Source: Paragorgia papillata
Lineage: Eukaryota > Cnidaria > Anthozoa > Scleralcyonacea > Coralliidae
DNA length: 64,000 nucleotides
Direction of reading: 5' to 3'
Assembly: GCA_035771165.1 (NCBI GenBank)
Contig: JAWNZC010000419.1
Coordinates: 4,779,501 to 4,843,500 of the forward strand
This document shows positions 33,050 to 43,679 of this stretch, piece after piece (the stretch's first letter is position 1; the number at the start of each line of letters is the position of its first letter). The notes below the pieces were generated by a model. The model made no database searches. It saw nothing but the letters and a program-made list of their open reading frames with translations, and had not been told where the DNA came from. The translations under genes and the position numbers were made by a program.

Positions 33050-33518
33050 ATGGCGACTGGTCATGATAGATCGAGCTCAGCTGAAACCTTGTGTAATTCT
33101 CCTGAATTCTATACTCCTTACCGAAATAGCAATTAATCCTTGCTTAGTTCGAGTAGAAATTTAATAACTGATGGAAAGACATTATACCTGTAGAAAGGAA
33201 ATCTTAAAGAGTTAAAACATTTCATTGATGACGATTTAAAGTTACCTGGCAAATGGTCTTTACCAGGAGGAGAATAAAAAGTTTTCACAAGCAAGAGCAA
33301 GAAATATAGCCTTAAATGGTATGGTCCTAGAAGGAGAAGTTGATATTACTCAAAGATAACGCTAATAAACTGGCAAGGAATCTTGGAGAAGTAGCTTGCG
33401 AGATTGAGTCCAATAATAAAGCCAACAATGTCGTCGGCGTAGAGCGTGACGAAGACGACAATATCCTTGACGAAACCGAGGAAGTGAAGTTTAGATTGCC
33501 ATCGTTGTCCTAGCTTGC
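33050..33518 (+). pseudogene. degenerate TE-type open frame
   Basis: From the ATG at 33050 (MATGHDRSSSAETLCNSPEF) through several stops to LKHFIDDDLKLPGKWSLPGG, then KWYGP and finally NNVVGVERDEDDNILDE ending LPSLS. The '.F.DDL.L.GKWS.PGG' string followed by 'KWYG' looks like an open frame I associate with repeated cnidarian elements, but I cannot name the family. At least three stops or frameshifts. Confidence 0.35.
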
Positions 33519-34878
33519 TTAAGCTGCCTATTTCCTCGCTCAATACGGAGTTGGCAACGTTTGTGTATAAGTTGCTCTTAAATGAAGCCGCCGTACGTAG
33601 TTAGTATTGACAAAGTTTGACTAAGTATAGTAGTTTCAAAGTCTTTTTTCCAGGTCTAAATATACAATACACATGCAAAGCTAACATCAGAGTCCAACCT
33701 CTCTCTTGAAAACACTCGCAGTATAGGACTTATAGAAGAGCCGCAAACTCACGTTTGCAGCCCGCTCACAATTGATTGGTAATTATCGTACATGCAGAAT
33801 CCTAACAGAAAATCAAATTGTATTATATTTATATTTGTATTGTATTGTATTTATATTTGTATTATATTGGTTTATTTACCGCGGGTACTTGCCGCGAGTA
33901 AAAAATAGTTCAAAATTTCCAATTATCTGCAACGTAAAATACTCGCAGCGAGCTTGCGAGTGCTCTAAGCCTGTCCACAAGTTGCTTGAAATTTTGAAAA
34001 AAGTGGCTTAAAAAATTATTAAATTTAGCTTAAAACTTGCACATTTTTTCAAAAAAGTTGCCAAGTTTTAATACTTTGAAGTCTGACGACGAATCTTGTA
34101 GGTTTATTCTGGCTAACGCCAGACGAGTTTATTCAGCACAGGGAGAGGTCCAGGCCTCAAAGCGTTAACAAGTGTTTTATATTTGGTAAAGAATCCTCTT
34201 GAGTTTACAAAATTTTGCACGTTTCTAAACTATCATGCTATATATATAGCACGAACATAATAATGCACAATATATATGACAAAAATTATTGGGAAGATAG
34301 ACTTTGGAAGCTATTTTACTAAGAAAAATTCCATTCTGAGTGTTTAAGCGGAAATCGGACTATCAATCTTCTGATTCATTCAGCTACTGGGGACTTAATT
34401 AGCAGAACATATAAGGTAAATACCCTTTTAATAAGTATAAAATACGTAATTTTCACCCTTTGACGTCAATTTCTTTTCAATTTTTCTTTGGAATTCTTAT
34501 CAATTTCGTTTATTGTCTTAGCTTTTGTATATTTTCAATAGAATTCAAAAGGCTGAAAATGACGTCCATTGCGGAAAATAGCGTACTCTGGACTTATTAA
34601 AAGGGTATACAGTATATAATTTCTTATTGCTAAGTGCAATTGATATTAATGTATTATATCACACTCAAGTATTACTATGTTAATAGTAGCATTTTTAGAA
34701 GTATATAACATATCGTTGCCTTTATTGTGAATCTTGAATTACTTAAATTTACCCACAGTAGCTCAATAAGTACCTTCACTCATTCCTGTCCGAGAGCTTC
34801 CCCAGAGGTGAATAAAATCGTCTGGCGTGAGCCCGAATAAAATACATGGCCAAAGACTGATTTGGACAGGAAAGAGGT
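33519..34878. other. no gene seen; dispersed repeat pieces
   Basis: 'ttattctggctaacgccaga' (34105-34124) and its inverted relative near 34810-34845 are arms of a dispersed repeat (CTAACGCCAGACGA motif), also seen near 35566. A short 'tatttatatttgtattgtat' repeat lies at about 33823-33870. Confidence 0.45.
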
Positions 34879-35142
34879 AAGATGCTAGGACGACGACGGC
34901 GGTTAAAAAGCAACATGAATTCTCTGATTGATTAACGATGTTACGCCTCGTGGTTAAATGACCACTATATATTCGAATTTTGAAGCTAGTTTAATGACTT
35001 CCAAAAACGGCCCAGTACTGCTAAAATGATAGTAGTGTCTGTATTGAAGTTAATGAAAAGTTCTCAAAATCTCATCTTTTGGCCGAGTTGATCAGTTCGT
35101 CCTGAAGACGTGAAGATGCGCTACGCGGCGTTGTATTAGTAA
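34879..35142. mobile_element. third, diverged GGGAGCTTAAGCAA-family copy
   Basis: 'gctaggacgacgacggcggt' and 'cgtcctgaagacgtg' match the internal blocks of 18242-18886 in the same orientation. The termini are eroded. Confidence 0.5.
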
Positions 35143-35167
35143 AGAACAAGGAATGGATGGTGTTGAG

Positions 35168-35224
35168 ATTACCCAGTATAGCTCAGTGGTTAAAGCGTAC
35201 TGGCCACCAGAAGGTTCTGGGTAA
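35168..35224 (+). repeat. tRNA-like sequence, degenerate
   Basis: 'attacccag' (35168-35176) pairs perfectly with 'ctgggtaat' (35216-35224). Between them is tagctcagtggttaaagcg, a good RNA polymerase III A box. The B box region 'ggttctgggta' is poor, and the anticodon arm would have only a 3-nt loop. Probably a tRNA pseudogene or SINE head. Confidence 0.35.
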
Positions 35225-35477
35225 TATCTATATCCAACCTACTTTAAGTAGCCCAATGGTCAAAACGTCTCAGCGGTTAAAAATGTCGTGACTTCGGTTC
35301 CGGCTTATAGAACTCAAAATTTTTACAAGTAAAATAGCACAAAGAACATCTTCACAACAGCTAAGGTAGCACACATCTCTTCGTTAAACAACAATGCCAG
35401 AAATTATGAGAGCGATCCTATCTTCTCATAACAAAATTAAACCAAATAATTTCCATATTTTTATTTCCACAATACTT

Positions 35478-35770
35478 AAGATATTTGGCAATTCACTCAC
35501 TTTGTCTGCCGCATCGTTCGTTTCCGAACGAAGCAAGCAAACTTTAGTATTTTACTCTGTCTAACACCAGATGATTTTAGTTCTCAAGTGGAGAACCCTC
35601 GGTAGTAAAGCAGTTAAGGATGCCTTTTCAAAAACCCGCATCTCCTTAACTCTTTGTCTACCGTATCGTTCATTCTCGAACGAAGCAGACTTTAGTATTT
35701 TACTCTGTCTAACGATTGTTACCTGTGACGAGTGGAGAGCCATCGGTATAGTGAAGGAGTTAAACAATAT
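35478..35770. repeat. tandem duplication of a dispersed repeat
   Basis: 'agtattttactctgtctaac' appears at about 35547 and 35693. Both are preceded by 'ttcgttcyCGAACGAAGCA' and followed by a 'gagt..agagcc.tcggta' block ending in 'gttaa'. Two units lie about 146 bp apart. Confidence 0.7.
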
Positions 35771-35999
35771 TAATTACTTACTCATATACAATCGAAATAT
35801 CCTTCAAAATCACTTGCGATATCTTGAAGACTATATTCTTTTAGAAGCACCGATCTATTATGAACAAGGAAGTAAAAGAGCACCAACAAGTCACTATTTC
35901 TATACAAAAGACCTCCTCCCATCATCACGGCACATGCAACGCAGGCATTTCAAAAATTTTACTAATTAGTCTAATTTTGTTCACAGTTTAGAAAGTTGT

Positions 36000-36530
36000 T
36001 ATTTAACAATTATTCGCCGAAGGCGAGGACGAAGTCGATGCTATTATTCACTGATATTCACTGCATGAGCCTGAGGCGAATAATTGTTTTAGTATAAATA
36101 CACATTCTTGTACTTTTAGGAACAACATTTTCTTTAAAATTGTTAACTTCCTCGTCTGTCGCATTGACAAATTGCCTGGCGGCCATTTTAAATAAACGCT
36201 GTAGGTAATTATCGAGAATTAGTATATAAATACACCGGTGATTATAGAAAATCACGCGCGCTGATTGGTCGGGCTACTTCGGATTAATTCTCGATAATCA
36301 CCTACAGCGTTTATTCAAAATGGCCGCCAGCCAAGTTGTCATGCGACAGACGAGGAAAGAAACAATTTTAAAGAAAATGTTGTTCCTAAAAGTACGAAAA
36401 TGTGTATTTATGCTAAAACAATTATTCGCCTCAGGCTCATGCAGTGAATATCGGTGAATAATAACCTCGACCATCACGCGCGATTTTCTATAATCACCTG
36501 TGTATTTATACTAAATTAATATAATATTGG
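36000..36530. mobile_element. complex foldback with nested hairpins
   Basis: Arms centre near 36255. 'acaattattcgcc' on the left and 'caattattcgcctc' on the right, 'gtaggtaattatcgagaatt' with its complement, and 'ggcggccattttaaataaac' / 'gtttattcaaaatggccgcc'. About 200-bp arms. 'gattatagaaaatcacgcgc' near the centre recurs inverted at the right end. Confidence 0.8.
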
Positions 36531-36589
36531 GGATTAACTCTTCGTTAGGGTTTGCAGTGTCATTTGAGTAAAGCGCTCTCAATTCGTCA

Positions 36590-36662
36590 GAATTTACATA
36601 CCCTGAAGGGCCGTAGGCCCCGAGGGTATGTATCTGGCATAAAGCCGACATCCGAGGTGTAT
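36590..36662. repeat. short GC hairpin
   Basis: 'cataccctgaagggccgtag' pairs with 'gccccgagggtatg'. It is followed by 'tctggcataaagccgacatc'. Confidence 0.6.
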
Positions 36663-37160
36663 TAACTTCTTATTAACCGAGAGCGCGGTCATTACGGAAA
36701 AATATCAGACCGAGGTCTTGACAGTACAGACCGAGCCCATAGGGCGACGTCTGTACATAAAGACCGAGGTCTGATATTTTTCCGTAATGACCAAGCGGAC
36801 GAGGTTAATAAGAGGTTTATTATATGGCATTTTGAAACAACACATCTTACATTTAATACCTTGTCACACGCTCGAGGTCACACTATTGTCATTGACATTG
36901 CTCTTGTTGTCATCGCTTTCGGAATCCTAAAACTCACTGCCAGATTGCTCGTCGTCCCACTCATACATAATTTAGTCCTCAGGTTATTGAATTCACAAAA
37001 TTTTTGCGGTTTTCTTTCATTGTTTAGTTGAAAACAACATGTCTGCCAAAATCCGTAATCGACCGGTCGATTACGGAAAATTATCGACCGGCACGTGACG
37101 CGTCTCAGCCAATGAGAACACACGATTTCAACGGAAGTAACTTGTGCCATATAATAAAAC
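36663..37160. mobile_element. hairpin element, 'aaccgagagcgcggtcatta' type, copy 2
   Basis: Hairpin 36663-36820 with arms 'cttattaaccgagagcgcgg' / 'cgaggttaataagag' and nested 'aaaaatatcagaccgaggtc'. It shares 'ccttgtcacacgctcgaggt' and 'tttcggaatcctaaaactca' with 20147-20465, the latter in inverted orientation. A second palindrome 'aatcgaccggtcgatt' lies at 37056-37071. Confidence 0.6.
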
Positions 37161-37778
37161 TTACTTATTTAATAGTTGAAGAGGTTTTCTAAATACATCA
37201 ATTATCAAATGTGGCTATGCATCGTGTGTTTAAAGGCTGACAATTTTTTTACGGTAACTATCTTTATTTGAAATGCAATCGCCATATATATATATAAACC
37301 TCTTTCAGTGTAAATCATTACAAGCGCTTGACGCGATCTTTTATGCAAAAGTAAGACAGATTGTTTTGTTTTAAATAACAATTTAATATGACTGGTTCAA
37401 TGATTACCATTGATCTAATGTAAATTCACGCAATAAACTATTATTAGATAGTTGTCTATATAAACAACAACAGTGTAGACATGCGCATTGATTTAGTATT
37501 AGTCCCACATTTTATGTTCTAGGCAAACTGTAATAAATGAGATAACAGACCAGTTAACGCAGTGACAGTTTCCGTATAGGGCGCTGCCGCTACAAGCCGG
37601 TTCAGCGTAACCTACTTCGAGGTAGGCAAACGCTTGTCTCTCCTTCTCGATTGGGGGCCGGGCGCTACCAGTGTACTCTATACTCGAGATGGTTTAGGCA
37701 AGATCCTGTTGCATTGGGCAATGATATTGCCTATTGCAAATTCACGGGAATCGTATCTTGTGCATAAACATTAGGTAT

Positions 37779-37793
37779 GATTAGTTACTAATC
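37779..37793. repeat. palindromic 15-mer GATTAGTTACTAATC, left of the recombinase locus
   Basis: Perfect inverted repeat GATTAGT-T-ACTAATC. A near copy, GATTGGTTACTAATC, lies at 41595-41609 on the far side of the recombinase gene, both followed by GTACCT. Read on the minus strand, the left copy extends outwards through 'catacctaatgtttatgca', similar to the sequence outside the right copy. These could be recombinase core sites or the duplicated target; this is inference. Confidence 0.45.
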
Positions 37794-37839
37794 GTACCTG
37801 ATGCATAAAGATTAGGTATGTAATATTTCATAAACGAGT

Positions 37840-38125
37840 GCGAGTGTTTTACCAGGGTTTCCAAACACGCGAGAACAATTGAATTCACGAGGCTGTTCAC
37901 CAAGCGATTTTTATAATTGTTCTCGAGAGTTTGTAAAACACGAAAGGCAATGAAAACACGAGGCCGGTACGGCCGAGTGGTTTTTGTTGTCTTGAGTGTT
38001 TTACAAACTCGAGAGAACAATTATGAAAATCGCGCGGTGAACAGTCGAGTGAATTCAATTGTTCTCAAGTGTTTGGAAACCCTGGTAAAACGCGAGCCAC
38101 GAGTTTATGAAATAACTTCTCAGTT
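37840..38125. repeat. very long hairpin at the left edge of the recombinase locus
   Basis: Outer arms 'gtgttttaccagggtttcca' and 'tggaaaccctggtaaaac'. Middle arms 'acgcgagaacaattgaattc' and complement. Inner arms 'tctcgagagtttgtaaaaca' and complement. The loop contains 'cgaggccggtacggccgag'. Total ~280 bp. It ends about 110 bp before the recombinase start codon. Confidence 0.85.
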
Positions 38126-38238
38126 GACAATAGTCTATTGTTGTAGAGTTCCCTAATTAGATGGCGTGCTATTATATAACAGGGTGTGCATGTTGCTCAA
38201 ATTATTAGCATAACGTTAGTTCACCAGCGAAAGTGAAT

Positions 38239-39550
38239 ATGAATTCGGGAAGCAAAGATGGCCGTTCATTTCGAGAAGCTAAGACATTAACAAAAGAGAC
38301 AGAAGCTATTCAGACCGCTATTCCTTGTTCTACCCGATACAAGAACAAGTGGGCTGTCGATGTGTTTAAGGAATGGCAGTATTACAGAAGAACGAAAAGC
38401 ATGCAGACAAGCGACGAGGTTGATGACAATGTGCAAACTGTTGACACGGCTTTGGAAGAAATGCATGGCGAAAGCATGGCATACTGGCTTGGGAAATTTG
38501 TTCAGGAGGTTGTTAGGAAAGATGGAGAGAGATATCCACCACGTAGCGTGTATGGTTTAGTGGCAGCTTTGAAGAGGCATCTTGACGAAAAGAATGGCTC
38601 ATTAGCGTTAAACCCTTTGGATAAGTCGGATAGACGGTGCGTTGCATGTTTTTGTGTATAGTACTGTAATTGTTAAGCACATTGGGTTTCTGATTAGTAA
38701 GGCCTGTTCCAAACGCCGCTCTTCTTATGTGCCGAACCTAATGATAATGACCTAAATCCTTTGTTTATGCTGATTTGCATTAGGTTCGGCGCATGAGAAG
38801 AGCGGCGTTTGGAACGGGCCTAATACACCGTACTGACTATTGTATAATTTTTGTAGATTTTTACGTTTTCAAAAGCTGCTGGATTGTGAAATGAAGAAGT
38901 CTACGAGGGAAGGAGTGGGTATGGCTCACAAAAAGGCTGAGAAAGAAGCTATAACTGATGGAGGAAGAAGAGAAATTTTGGCTTGCGGGACAATTAGGCA
39001 TGAGTACATCTAAAAGTTTGCTTAATACTGTGTATTATTATAATGGAAGTTGTTTGGCCTTAGGCGCGGAGAGCATCGTAATATAATGCTCAATAATTTT
39101 GAAGTAGGCAGTAATTATATCCAGTTTGAAGAGAATGTTAGCAAAACATTTCATGGTGGTCTTTGCGATTTGAAATATGTCCCAAGGAAGGTTCGTCATG
39201 TATGTCACGAGGAAGGTGAGAAACATGAACGTTGCCTCGTTGAAGTTTACAAGTTCTATATTGAACTTGCCAAGTGCGAAGAACCTAAAGTTAACGCATT
39301 TTATTTTCGGCCAAATACAAAGAATTTGGGTTTCTCAAAGAGCCCTGTTGGTGTGAATACGTTGAGTCAGATATTGCCGGATATGTGTAAGAGTGTGGGC
39401 ATAAAGGTGAAGATGGCTCATTCTCTTAGGGTGACTTGCGCCACTGCACTTTTTCAACATGGCGTTGATGAAAAGCTTATACGAGACAGAACAGGGCATA
39501 GCTCTAACGCGCTTTTTAAATACGAGAAGGCAAGCAAAGAGCAAATTTGA
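38239..39550 (+). pseudogene. Crypton-like tyrosine recombinase, two small frameshifts
   Basis: Exon 1 (38239-38636) encodes a helical SAM-like N-terminal core-binding domain (TRYKNKWAVDVFKEW, GLVAALKRHL, NPLDKSDRR) and ends at G|GTGCG. Exon 2 starts at 38857 after TGTAG with FLRFQKLLDCEMK. One base too many at about 38960 shifts the frame into EEEKFWLAGQLG and SLLNTVYYYNG. A missing base near 39045 shifts it again to FGLRRGEHRN. From there one open frame runs to 39550: YVPRK, HSLRVTCATALFQHG, DRTGHSSN and FKYEK, giving the R, H-x-x-R, H and Y residues of tyrosine recombinases. The C terminus stops early (KEQI then TGA). Closest family: Crypton / DUF3504. Integrated by strand exchange rather than DDE chemistry, from family knowledge. 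Recently active, because decay is limited to two indels. Confidence 0.75.
38701..38820. mobile_element. 120-bp palindromic MITE in the recombinase intron
   Basis: Ends GGCCTGTTCCAAACGCCGCT / GCGGCGTTTGGAACGGGCC. TAA at 38698-38700 and 38821-38823. The inner part is also palindromic ('gccgaacctaatg' / 'cattaggttcggc'). It may have provided most of this 220-bp intron. Confidence 0.9.
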
Positions 39551-39570
39551 AATGTATCTCGAATTCTACA

Positions 39571-39847
39571 ATCTGAGAATAATTCATTGGGACACTAAAG
39601 CATCAATTAGCTTCCTTCTTGCTTATTTCACTATCGTGGGACAAATAACGTTGCTTTACCCCTCCCCACCCCCCACCAATCAATGTTGATTTCCAGGGGA
39701 TACTTCTGAGGCCTAGAAAACAAAAATTCTGTCGCAAGGTTGATCGGAGGGGGAAGGGGTGGGCGCATTTTAAAGTTAAATCGCGTGCGCACATAAGTCA
39801 CTTGACATACGCTGTGTCCCAATGTAATTATTCCACGATTGTCTGAA
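39571..39847. repeat. ~270-bp repeat, left copy
   Basis: About 90% identical to 40795-41076 in direct orientation. It has internal inverted ends 'aattcattgggacac' (39581) and 'gtgtcccaatgtaatt' (39814), so it is itself a TIR-type MITE. It contains the 'cctccccaccccccaccaat' tract. Confidence 0.85.
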
Positions 39848-40794
39848 AATACTCAATATCAATGAATTGAAATTACGCACTGCCAAAATAATAAATAACG
39901 GATAAAAAGCAAACGGTGGAACTAAAATTACACGGCAGAATTATAAACGAATTATTTCAACATTTCAATGAACGAGCTTTCGCTGTTGCGAAGACCGCAA
40001 CAATTGATCAAACGATCGCACGTCTACCTAACCGAATTGACTGTGTGATGAAAGGGAGTCAAACAAAATACTAAACCCACACTCATAGGTAGTCAGTGGT
40101 TTACTTTTACTATCCGTGTCCACTTCAGTTGTTCTAAATAAGCACAAAACAGTAGAAACTTCCGTTTTATTTGGCCCGCGTATTAAATGACAACCCTAAC
40201 AAAATAAGCGTAAAGACTGCATTTATAATTAGCTGTGCTATTATAATGGCTCCTGCACAGTACTCCATGCCTTTACTGCGTATTTCCCGCATAAACACGT
40301 TCTAAATAACAACTGTCTCTATCACGCTTATGATACAGATAAAGTTCTATATGCTGGTAACATTGAGGTAGCAAAATACCTAACTTAAACCGTATTTTTA
40401 ACAGTACTCCATCTACGGCATAAATAATATTATAATTAGATTATTTTTTTAAATTATTACAACGATTTTGGTGGAGTACTGTTATTTATCTGAGTAAAAG
40501 GTTCTGGACAACAATAATTCAGCGCTTACAGGGAAGATTAAGTAAATATCTATAACTTCAACAAAAAAACTGTCTAAAGAAGACTCAGTTCTTTCGAATA
40601 TAGACCTATTTTAGTGGAGTACTGTAGTGGAGTACTGTGCAGGTCAACCGATACGAATCGGAAACAATCGGAAAATTATTTCACTGATACTAATAGTCAT
40701 CCCATAGTCGTTAATATTAACCCCGACCTTCATTGAGTGTGTAATCAATAAAAATGTGACCCTGGTATTAATATTTATGACTTGCGCATATTTC
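39848..40794. other. segment between direct repeats, no gene
   Basis: Inverted 'attgtctgaaaatac' and 'atatttcagacaat' border it. A TIR pair 'cctgcacagtactccat' (40252) / 'gtggagtactgtgcagg' (40628) marks a further nested element of about 390 bp. No coding frame recognised. Confidence 0.5.
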
Positions 40795-41076
40795 AGACAA
40801 TCCGAGAATAATTCATTGGGACACAAAAGCATCAATTAGCTTCCTTCTTGCTTATTTCACTATCGTGCGATATATAACGTTGCTTTACCCCTCCCCACCC
40901 CCCACCAATCAATGTTGATTTACAAGGGACACTTCTGAGGCCTAGCAAACAAAAATTCGGTCCCAACCTTGATCGGAGGGGGAAGGGGAGGGCACATTTT
41001 AAAGATAAATCGCGTGCGCACAGAAGTCATGCACTTGACATACGCTGTGTCCCAATGTAATTATTCCACGATTGTA
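40795..41076. repeat. ~270-bp repeat, right copy
   Basis: Direct repeat of 39571-39847 with the same TIR-like ends. Its right border 'cacgattgtag' acts as a plausible acceptor for the exon at 41078. Confidence 0.85.
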
Positions 41077-41077
41077 G

Positions 41078-41277
41078 GTCCGTCGACTAGTTTCGAAAAA
41101 GTAGATAATACCGTCGAGGACGTAAAAGTTAGTTCAACCTCAATTGCTCAGAATATTGAGGATGTTAATGTTAGTTCCACCTCAGTTACTGAGGAGCGTG
41201 TAGCTAAAAATGCTGTTAGTTTACAAACACCATATTTTGTAAACTGTGACGTGAATTTTGTAGTGAGGAAAATGTAA
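41078..41277 (+). CDS. possible C-terminal exon of the recombinase
   Basis: After the acceptor-like ATTGTAG: PSTSFEKVDNTVEDVKVSST, then a repeat (NIEDVNVSSTSVTEE) and YFVNCDVNFVV to a TAA at 41275. Low-complexity Ser/Thr tails ending in an NC-rich strand follow the catalytic domain in several DUF3504 proteins I know. The frame does not join cleanly, because the upstream exon meets TGA before a donor, so the link is inference. Confidence 0.35.
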
Positions 41278-41539
41278 TAAGTGTGCATGTCGTTGTTGAT
41301 ACGATTTATTTTGCGTGATTAAAATTTGCAAACCTAACTTAATTGGTTTCTGTGTTGAGTTTTGCATTTATAATTTAGAATTGTGGTAATAATTCAGTTT
41401 TCTTTGTTTTGACTGTTTTTATAATTTAGAAATGTTGTAATGTACGCTTTTTATTGTTTAAAGCGTTTATTATCTAATTTCCTAATTATAATTCAATTTT
41501 TCGTTTATTACCGGGGTTTCGCAACTCACGCACGTGACG

Positions 41540-41630
41540 AAATACGTGTTTTTGATTGGCTAATTAGCTCATGAATTATTCATGAATTTGAGAAGATTGG
41601 TTACTAATCGTACCTCATCTTTATGCATCG
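41540..41630. repeat. right edge of the recombinase locus: palindrome plus 15-mer
   Basis: 'tcatgaattattcatga' (41569-41585) is a perfect palindrome, similar to the tcattaataattcatgag end of the short hairpin-ended elements. It is followed by GATTGGTTACTAATC (41595-41609), the partner of 37779-37793. Confidence 0.5.
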
Positions 41631-41674
41631 GGTTATTTCGATATTAAATGTGCGTGTGGAAACCAAGGTGGCCG

Positions 41675-42535
41675 TGATATTAATACAGATATATACCTCT
41701 TCAAGAGGTATATATCTGTATTTAGTATAAATTTACAAGTTTATAATGCAAATCCTCGAATTTCATTGGCTATTGCAGGAGTTTATAATTGGTGATATAA
41801 ACCTCTGGGATAAACCAATGAAAGTCATTCTTTTAAAAAAATTGACCAATGACAAAATGCGTAGTATAGCACGAACAGTGATCATTAGAGCTAGCGGTTG
41901 TTCTGTTAAGCAACAATGGCGCCGAAATTATAACGGAGTGGGCAAATGAAAGAAGAAATTGAACATTTAGGCGAAGCAATACGTTCTACAGAAAACAAAA
42001 ACGGCTACAAAATGGTTAGAATGGAAATTATTAATGGTAAGATCGTTAAATTGTTTATCTGTGTTCGTTTAAAACGAAATAACTGCAAACAAAACACATT
42101 TCAAAATTACGCTAGCTGTTGACAAGATTTCGTGATGTAAACCATATGCTAAATTGAATGTTTCTTTCAACTTTTTGTCACTTTTACAAAACAAATGAGT
42201 GGATGATATATATTGTTTCAATAATTTACATGAAAATCCATGCTAAATTATGCAAGAAAACTTTTCTTTTCCATCAATTACTGTACGGGCCAAGGAGATG
42301 TCCGAAATGACTGTTGAACGTTTGTTGTTGGCTGTTAAAAAATGTATTAAACGAGCCTCAAAGAATATGTTATGGTCGATAATTTATTTAACTTTTGTTG
42401 GTAAATTTATACTAAAACAATTAGACAACTCGCCCTCGTTTTCTATGAGCGATAGTCAGCTCGGCTTCGCCTCGTTGACTATTTGCTCATAGAAAACTCG
42501 TGCTCGTTGTCTAATTGTTAAATATACCCTTATAC
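41675..42535. mobile_element. possible hairpin-bounded element
   Basis: Left hairpin 'cagatatatacctcttcaag' with its complement (41687-41721). Right hairpin at 42414-42530, 'ttagacaactcgccctcgtt' / 'aactcgtgctcgttgtctaa', with loop 'gctcggcttcgcctcg'. Between them, an ATG frame at 41946 (KEEIEHLGEAIRSTENKNGY) ends at a donor-like G|GTAAG. The coding value of that frame is uncertain. Confidence 0.45.
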
Positions 42536-42599
42536 CAGGTATTTATCATAGATACATCCCTACAAAAAACAAAGGAAACCGACTCAACTATTAAATAAT

Positions 42600-42990
42600 A
42601 GTTGAAATTTTTAATTAAAACCGGAGGGCTTCACTCGGGGCGACTCAAGTAAAAAGCGTTTTATTTTTTTCAGAATCTTTTTTTGCTGTTTAATTCCGAG
42701 ATAAATTTCCAGCAAAACGGTGTCAACGGTGTCAGCGTTTTTGATATGTCGAGTTTTGCTGATTTTATTGACGACCAAAGTTGAAAATACTGTTTTTCGA
42801 CCAACATTCGGACAAAATAAGTCGTAAAATCGAAACCAGGCAATAAATAAAAAAACTAAACACGCTGACACCGTTTTGTTGCAAATTTATCTCGAAATCG
42901 AACTGCGAAATTTTTTTTTGAACAAAATGAAACGCTTTCTTCTTAAGTCGCCCGAATGAAGCTCTCTGGTTTTACTTGAAAGATTCGCAA
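42600..42990. mobile_element. foldback with ~140-bp arms
   Basis: 'aaccggagggcttcactcgg' pairs with 'gaatgaagctctctggtttt', and 'cgagataaatttccagcaaaa' (42700) with its complement at about 42873. Loop centre near 42790. Non-coding. Confidence 0.75.
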
Positions 42991-43155
42991 CTATTATTGG
43001 TTTGTGTTTATCGCAAAATCAAATACAACATTGTATTCTACAAATTAATAGATTTCTAACGATATTTATTCTATTTATTTGGCATAAATTCTGACGAATT
43101 GAGATTGCTTTACCGAAATGACCATTCAAACCTTAATGAAGACCATAATACAAAA

Positions 43156-43241
43156 CCCATTAATATAGACCTGTTGATATGACGTCAAAACGGTGGAAGC
43201 CATTAATATAGACCTGTTGATATGACGTCAAAACGGTGGAT
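43156..43241. repeat. 44-bp tandem duplication
   Basis: 'cattaatatagacctgttga' followed by 'tatgacgtcaaaacggtgga' is repeated head to tail with a few spacer bases. The central 'tgacgtca' is a CRE-type palindrome, though no function is implied. Confidence 0.9.
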
Positions 43242-43244
43242 GTA

Positions 43245-43425
43245 TAGAAAGGCGCTGTTACACGACGCAATTTTTCGTGAAACCTGTGCGAGTCAGCTTT
43301 CAAGACAGATTGCAACGTCGTGTAACACCCCCTTGTTTATGAACCTGTGTCGCTTTGCGTTGCAAGACAGGTTTCACCAAATAGTTTTCAAGCAATTGAG
43401 GAGTGAAACCTATAGGTGAAAATCG
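43245..43425. mobile_element. small TIR repeat, GTTACACGACG ends
   Basis: 'ctgttacacgacgcaa' and 'ttgcaacgtcgtgtaacac' form a stem (43254-43328). 'gtgaaacctgtgcg' and 'cgctttgcgttgcaagacaggtttcac' suggest a second overlapping stem. Confidence 0.55.
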
Positions 43426-43679
43426 ACAATGAAATTGACAACTATTTCTTTTGAATGTCAGAATCGATCAATTTTTCAAGTCTACCTAACCCAACTCAAA
43501 GAACGTTTTCTCAAAGGCAATTTAACAGATCTATTGAAAAATTACCCAGATAGACAAAGACATGCAGAACTACACTATACCTTAAGAAATTTTAAATCGA
43601 TTGAACGAAAAGTCATATAATTTCTTGCCGACTTTGTCTGTCATTCTTTATACTTATAAAGTCAAAATATGGAAAAACA

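Noticed and set aside
35571..35969. 132-codon plus-strand frame
   Set aside because: It lies across the dispersed tandem repeat at 35478-35770 and shows no domain or codon bias.
42250..42492. 80-codon plus-strand frame
   Set aside because: Runs into the terminal hairpin of the element at 41675-42535; no recognisable domain.
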